From an uncultured Chitinophagaceae bacterium (GTDB taxonomy: Bacteria; Bacteroidota; Bacteroidia; Chitinophagales; Chitinophagaceae), in contig CAMPGG010000158.1 in assembly GCA_946885335.1 (NCBI GenBank), positions 1 to 7,662 on the forward strand: a stretch of DNA of 7,662 nt, read 5' to 3'. The number at the start of each line of letters is the position of its first letter. Positions within the stretch are counted from its first letter, which is position 1. This document shows positions 4,705 to 7,662 of the stretch, piece after piece. The notes below the pieces were generated by a model. It worked only from the letters and a program-made list of their open reading frames with translations. It searched no databases and was not told the origin of the DNA. Made by a program: the position numbers and the translations under genes.

Positions 4705-5794
4705 CATTACTTTATTAGACACCATTGAAAGATACCTGCGCAATGAAATGAGCGCAGAAGAACGTATCGATTTTGAAAATCGCCGGCAAACGAATTCAGA
4801 ATTGGATCAAATGGTTGTTGAACATTCCTTCTTTCTTCAGCAAAGCGAGGGCTTGTCTAACCGCAAGCGCTTTAAATCTTTATTAAACACGATCCATAAT
4901 GACCTGGCTGGTAAAGGGGATATACAGGAAAGAGAGCGCCATGGCCAGTCAAAAGTTTTTTACCTGTGGCAGCGATATAAGCGAGTTACAGCAATTGCCG
5001 CATCTATTGCCATTATTACAACCCTTACAGCAAGTATTGTTATCAGTTCACTATCTCCTACTGTTCCTAAACAGCAGATTCAGCAGTTGAACCGCAAGAT
5101 CAATAACCTGGAAAATAAATCACTGCAACAGGATCGGGAGATCAATAATGTAAAAAGCAAGATTGATGCACCGGTGGCTTACACAACGGGTGGAACCAGC
5201 TTTTTAATTGATGGCAAAGGCTTGCTGGTAACAAATGCACACGTAATTCAAAATGCAAATAATATCGCCGTTAGCAGTAATGGAAATGATTATATCGCTA
5301 AAGTGGTTTATAAAGACAATACCCGTGACCTGGCATTTTTGCAGATTGTGGATGAAAATTTTAAACCGATAAATAATATTCCTTACAGTATCAGCCAATC
5401 AACAACGGATCTTGCTGAATCTATATTTACGCTGGGTTATCCAAGAAATGAAGTTGTTTATGGACAAGGTTACCTGAGTGCAAAGACAGGCTATAATGGC
5501 GATACATTAAGTTGCCAGATTGAATTGGCTGCCAACCGCGGAAACAGTGGTAGTCCCATTTTAAATAAACATGGCGATGTAATTGGTGTTTTGAACGGCA
5601 GACAAACAGATGCCGAAGGTTTCACTTTTGCCATTCACAGTAAATACATCCTGGAAGCATTGAATGATCTTAAAAAATCAGATTCCACATTCCAGAAAAT
5701 CAAGTTGCCATCCAATTCAGCAATCAAAGGAATGGACAGGGTACAACAGGTAAAACGAGTGGAAGAATGTGTTTTTATGGTTAAAGTAAATTAA
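4697..5794 (+). CDS. Membrane-anchored anti-sigma-like protein fused to a trypsin/HtrA-like serine protease
   Basis: A 365-residue protein from ATG 4697 (a GTG lies one codon earlier). Residues 1-60 form an acidic helical region (LLDTIERYLRNEMSAEERIDFE...) like the N-termini of FecR/anti-sigma proteins, without a zinc HxxxCxxC motif. A basic stretch (86-97) precedes one transmembrane helix at about 98-119, which puts the N-terminus in the cytoplasm. A coiled coil follows (about 125-156), then a periplasmic S1C-type protease domain (about 160-325): His182 in TNAHV, Asp211 in RDLAFLQI, Ser284 in GNSGSP, so the triad is complete. No PDZ domain is present; a short tail ends in ECVFMVKVN. Overlap with the sigma gene suggests that it holds and releases that sigma factor, perhaps by proteolysis in response to envelope stress. 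The anti-sigma role is inferred from position and weak similarity; the protease call is firm. Confidence 0.85.
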   Translation: MNDITLLDTIERYLRNEMSAEERIDFENRRQTNSELDQMVVEHSFFLQQSEGLSNRKRFKSLLNTIHNDLAGKGDIQERERHGQSKVFYLWQRYKRVTAIAASIAIITTLTASIVISSLSPTVPKQQIQQLNRKINNLENKSLQQDREINNVKSKIDAPVAYTTGGTSFLIDGKGLLVTNAHVIQNANNIAVSSNGNDYIAKVVYKDNTRDLAFLQIVDENFKPINNIPYSISQSTTDLAESIFTLGYPRNEVVYGQGYLSAKTGYNGDTLSCQIELAANRGNSGSPILNKHGDVIGVLNGRQTDAEGFTFAIHSKYILEALNDLKKSDSTFQKIKLPSNSAIKGMDRVQQVKRVEECVFMVKVN

Positions 5795-5810
5795 TCAATA
5801 GCAAAAAGAT

Positions 5811-5844
5811 AAAAAAAATGCTACCCGCCAGGTAGCATTTTTTT
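5811..5844. terminator. Bidirectional terminator between convergent genes
   Basis: ATGCTACC (5818-5825), loop CGCCA, GGTAGCAT (5831-5838): an 8-bp perfect stem with an A-run before and a T-run after, so it works on both strands. It serves the sigma/protease operon (stop at 5794) and the nucleotidyltransferase gene (stop at 5846). Confidence 0.9.
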
Positions 5845-5845
5845 A

Positions 5846-6742
5846 TTACCATAAACTTTGCGGGTAATCACCTTTATCAATTAATTGATTTAGGCTTTTT
5901 GCAACTACAGGTGCATCTTCCTTATAAGTTACGCCGAACCATTGAGATGATGTTGATATCACTTTAATGACTCCTCCTTTTTCTTTTATAAAATGATCGG
6001 CAACAATTGGAATAAAAAATTCTGATTTTGGTTCATTAATATGATCCGTTAAAAACTGGTGAAACAACTTCTCTGTCAAATCAAAAACAGAAGAATGGAA
6101 ACACCAGAAATTCATAGAAACCTTGGAATCGAAAGAAACTTTCTTTTTTTCACCATTTTCTTCAAAAACAATTTCATTTCCTTCTTTATAAATTTTTGTG
6201 CGCTCTGTTATTGACACAAGATTTCCTTTATCATCCACATCACAAACCCCGCGACTTACTGTACCATGTTCCGAAAGCGTTTTATTTAATTCATAACCTA
6301 TAAGGCTATACGTTTTTTCATCACATTCATTGGTCAGAAATTCAAATGCTTTTTCAAATGCATTTCGGCCATAAAAATCATCTGCATTAATAACGGCGAA
6401 TGGTTCATTCACTACATCTTTGGCGCAAAGAACGGCATGCGCTGTTCCCCATGGTTTCGATCTTTCAGTTGGGATAGTAAATCCTTCCGTAAATGAATCC
6501 ATTTCCTGGAACACATATTCGGTTTCGATCTTTCCTTTTAATTTGGGTTCAAATGTAGCCTTGAAGTTTTCAGCAAAATCTTTGCGAATAATGAAAACAA
6601 CCTTACCAAAACCTGCACGGATAGCGTCATAAATTGAATAATCCATGATCGTTTCACCATGAGGACCGAACCCTTCCGTTTGTTTCATACTACCATAACG
6701 CGATGCCATGCCGGCAGCTAAAATCATCAATGTTGGTTTCAT
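5846..6742 (-). CDS. Nucleotidyltransferase (sugar-nucleotide pyrophosphorylase-like, GT-A fold)
   Basis: A 298-residue cytosolic protein of the NTP-transferase family, which joins an NTP and a sugar phosphate to give an NDP-sugar and pyrophosphate. The N-terminal nucleotide-binding signature LAAGMASRYGSMKQ (8-21) has the expected G-x-x-x-R and K20; KPWGTAHA is at 96-103, the metal-binding NADD at 119-122, HGTVSRG at 159-165 and a C-terminal WFGVTYKED at 268-276. There is no left-handed beta-helix acyltransferase domain as in GlmU. The exact sugar and nucleotide cannot be read from the sequence; homologues in Bacteroidota are commonly annotated only as nucleotidyltransferases. It is a single gene here: it converges on the protease gene with a shared terminator, and its start is divergent from the PLP enzyme gene. 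The ATG at 6742 directly precedes the first beta strand, so the start is sound. Confidence 0.87.
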   Translation of the reverse strand: MKPTLMILAAGMASRYGSMKQTEGFGPHGETIMDYSIYDAIRAGFGKVVFIIRKDFAENFKATFEPKLKGKIETEYVFQEMDSFTEGFTIPTERSKPWGTAHAVLCAKDVVNEPFAVINADDFYGRNAFEKAFEFLTNECDEKTYSLIGYELNKTLSEHGTVSRGVCDVDDKGNLVSITERTKIYKEGNEIVFEENGEKKKVSFDSKVSMNFWCFHSSVFDLTEKLFHQFLTDHINEPKSEFFIPIVADHFIKEKGGVIKVISTSSQWFGVTYKEDAPVVAKSLNQLIDKGDYPQSLW

Positions 6743-6757
6743 ATGTTTTTTTTAAAT

Positions 6758-6773
6758 TTTGATAATTGTCAAA
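6758..6773. promoter_or_regulatory. Near-perfect 16-bp palindrome upstream of the nucleotidyltransferase gene
   Basis: TTTGATAATTGTCAAA is symmetrical at 14 of 16 positions, centred on AATT, and lies 16-31 bp before the nucleotidyltransferase ATG. It has the form of a dimer-binding operator, but AT-rich spacers yield such patterns by chance. The rest of the 165-bp divergent spacer (6743-6907) shows only weak promoter-like matches, for example TAGTTTCG at 6871-6878 on the plus strand. Confidence 0.3.
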
Positions 6774-6907
6774 TAGAAATCGCCAGAATATCAAGCCAAT
6801 GTTTTTTTCAACTTTTAATTATGGTTCATTTCACACAGTATTTTTTAAATTGGCCCGAAAATAAATAATTTAGTTTCGTTTGACTTCAAATCAATAATTT
6901 TTTTCCA

Positions 6908-7662
6908 TTGAACTTTCAAAAAGCATTTATTCAAAAGGATGTAAACATGCTGAATGATACGCGGGGTATGATTACTGACGTATTAAGACTGGATGTTATT
7001 GATGAGGTTATTTCAGGGAATAAATGGTTTAAATTAAAAAAATATGTTGAAGATGCCAGGAGACTTGATAAAAAATGGATAGTCACTTTTGGTGGTGCAT
7101 TTTCAAATCACATTGTTGCAACAGCAGCCGCATGCAGGTTAAATAATTTGAAAAGTGTGGGCATTATCCGTGGAGAAAAACCGTTGAAATTATCTCATAC
7201 TTTAATTAAAGCACAGGAAGAAGGAATGAAACTGGTTTTTATCTCCAGGGAAGGTTACCGGGAGAAAAAAATTCCACCTGAATTTCTAACGGATGAACAT
7301 TACCTGGTCAATGAAGGCGGCTATGGATTACCGGGAGCAGAAGGAATAGCGGACATGATCAGGGAATTTGATACACTAAATTATAGTGATATTTTTTGTG
7401 CTGTTGGAACCGGTACTATGATGGCCGGATTAATCAAAGCTTCATTACCCGGTCAGCAAATTACAGGTATACCCGTTTTAAAAAGTATGCCCGGCATCGA
7501 AGATGAAATCAAAGCTTTATTGTCGACAGAAGAAAAATCAAAACCATTCAACCTGGTTGATCATTATCATTTTAATGGTTATGCAAAATATTCAGATGAA
7601 TTGATAAATTTTATGAATAATTTTTATTTAAATAATAACATCCCTTCCGATTTTGTATACAC
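6908..7662 (+). CDS. PLP-dependent enzyme, ACC deaminase/D-cysteine desulfhydrase family, C-terminus missing
   Basis: Fold-type II (tryptophan synthase beta-like) PLP enzyme; members break down 1-aminocyclopropane-1-carboxylate or D-cysteine to a keto acid, with ammonia or ammonia plus sulfide. Numbered from the TTG at 6908, the PLP lysine is K39 in SGNKWFKL (36-43), GGAFSNH follows at 62-68 with the N67/H68 pair of the family, and VGTGTMMAGL forms the phosphate-binding glycine loop later on. About 251 residues are present of an expected 300 or so; the window edge cuts the end. I prefer the TTG start because the 13 residues before the first ATG (6947) match the usual length before the VLRLD-SGNKW block; the upstream in-frame stop is at 6881. 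Substrate cannot be assigned. The gene is divergent from the nucleotidyltransferase and shows no functional link to it. Confidence 0.85.
   Translation, partial: MNFQKAFIQKDVNMLNDTRGMITDVLRLDVIDEVISGNKWFKLKKYVEDARRLDKKWIVTFGGAFSNHIVATAAACRLNNLKSVGIIRGEKPLKLSHTLIKAQEEGMKLVFISREGYREKKIPPEFLTDEHYLVNEGGYGLPGAEGIADMIREFDTLNYSDIFCAVGTGTMMAGLIKASLPGQQITGIPVLKSMPGIEDEIKALLSTEEKSKPFNLVDHYHFNGYAKYSDELINFMNNFYLNNNIPSDFVY

Noticed and set aside
4899..5398. Small frames inside the protease gene on both strands
   Set aside because: They overlap the coiled-coil and catalytic regions of a clearly real gene and show no features of their own.
6947..6949. ATG as the start of the PLP enzyme gene
   Set aside because: It would shorten the segment before the SGNKW block below the usual family length; the in-frame TTG at 6908 fits better, although TTG is rarer and this stays uncertain.
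1..7662. Mobile elements, CRISPR arrays, tRNA or rRNA genes
   Set aside because: No transposase or integrase motifs, no regularly spaced repeats and no tRNA-like cloverleaf sequence were seen; the gene content is chromosomal core and regulatory.

Overview
The window looks like a piece of a Bacteroidota chromosome, probably a Chitinophagaceae-like member. This is inferred from the protein families, the AT-rich spacers, the lack of Shine-Dalgarno sequences before most starts, and one exact match to the Bacteroidota promoter consensus (TTTG-N19-TAnnTTTG). There are no mobile elements, tRNAs, rRNAs or CRISPR arrays. Most genes are ordinary housekeeping genes; the interest lies in the regulation.

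Left part, minus strand (reading from about 3605 down to 1): a promoter, a very short or absent 5' UTR, a 26-codon reading frame with Tyr and Phe codons packed into nine positions (YRYFYFYFY), an alternative RNA pairing, and an 11-bp hairpin followed by a U-tract. These lie directly before a class I/II PLP aminotransferase and tyrA (prephenate dehydrogenase). Together they form a complete candidate ribosome-mediated transcription attenuator for a tyrosine/phenylalanine operon. A DEAD-box RNA helicase follows tyrA after 45 bp; its C-terminus is outside the window.

Middle: a small Asp/Ser-rich lipoprotein gene (minus) with a structured 3' UTR and its own terminator. Divergent from it is a two-gene plus-strand operon: an ECF-type sigma factor overlapping a membrane protein. 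That protein joins an anti-sigma-like cytoplasmic N-terminus, one transmembrane helix, a coiled coil and a periplasmic HtrA/trypsin-like serine protease domain with all three catalytic residues. A bidirectional terminator closes this operon.

Right part: a sugar-nucleotidyltransferase-like protein on the minus strand, a 165-bp divergent spacer with a near-perfect 16-bp palindrome, and the 5' part of a PLP-dependent ACC deaminase/D-cysteine desulfhydrase family gene on the plus strand, which runs off the right end.

The strongest candidate for an undescribed system is the Tyr/Phe attenuator; the second is the sigma factor with its anti-sigma/protease fusion.
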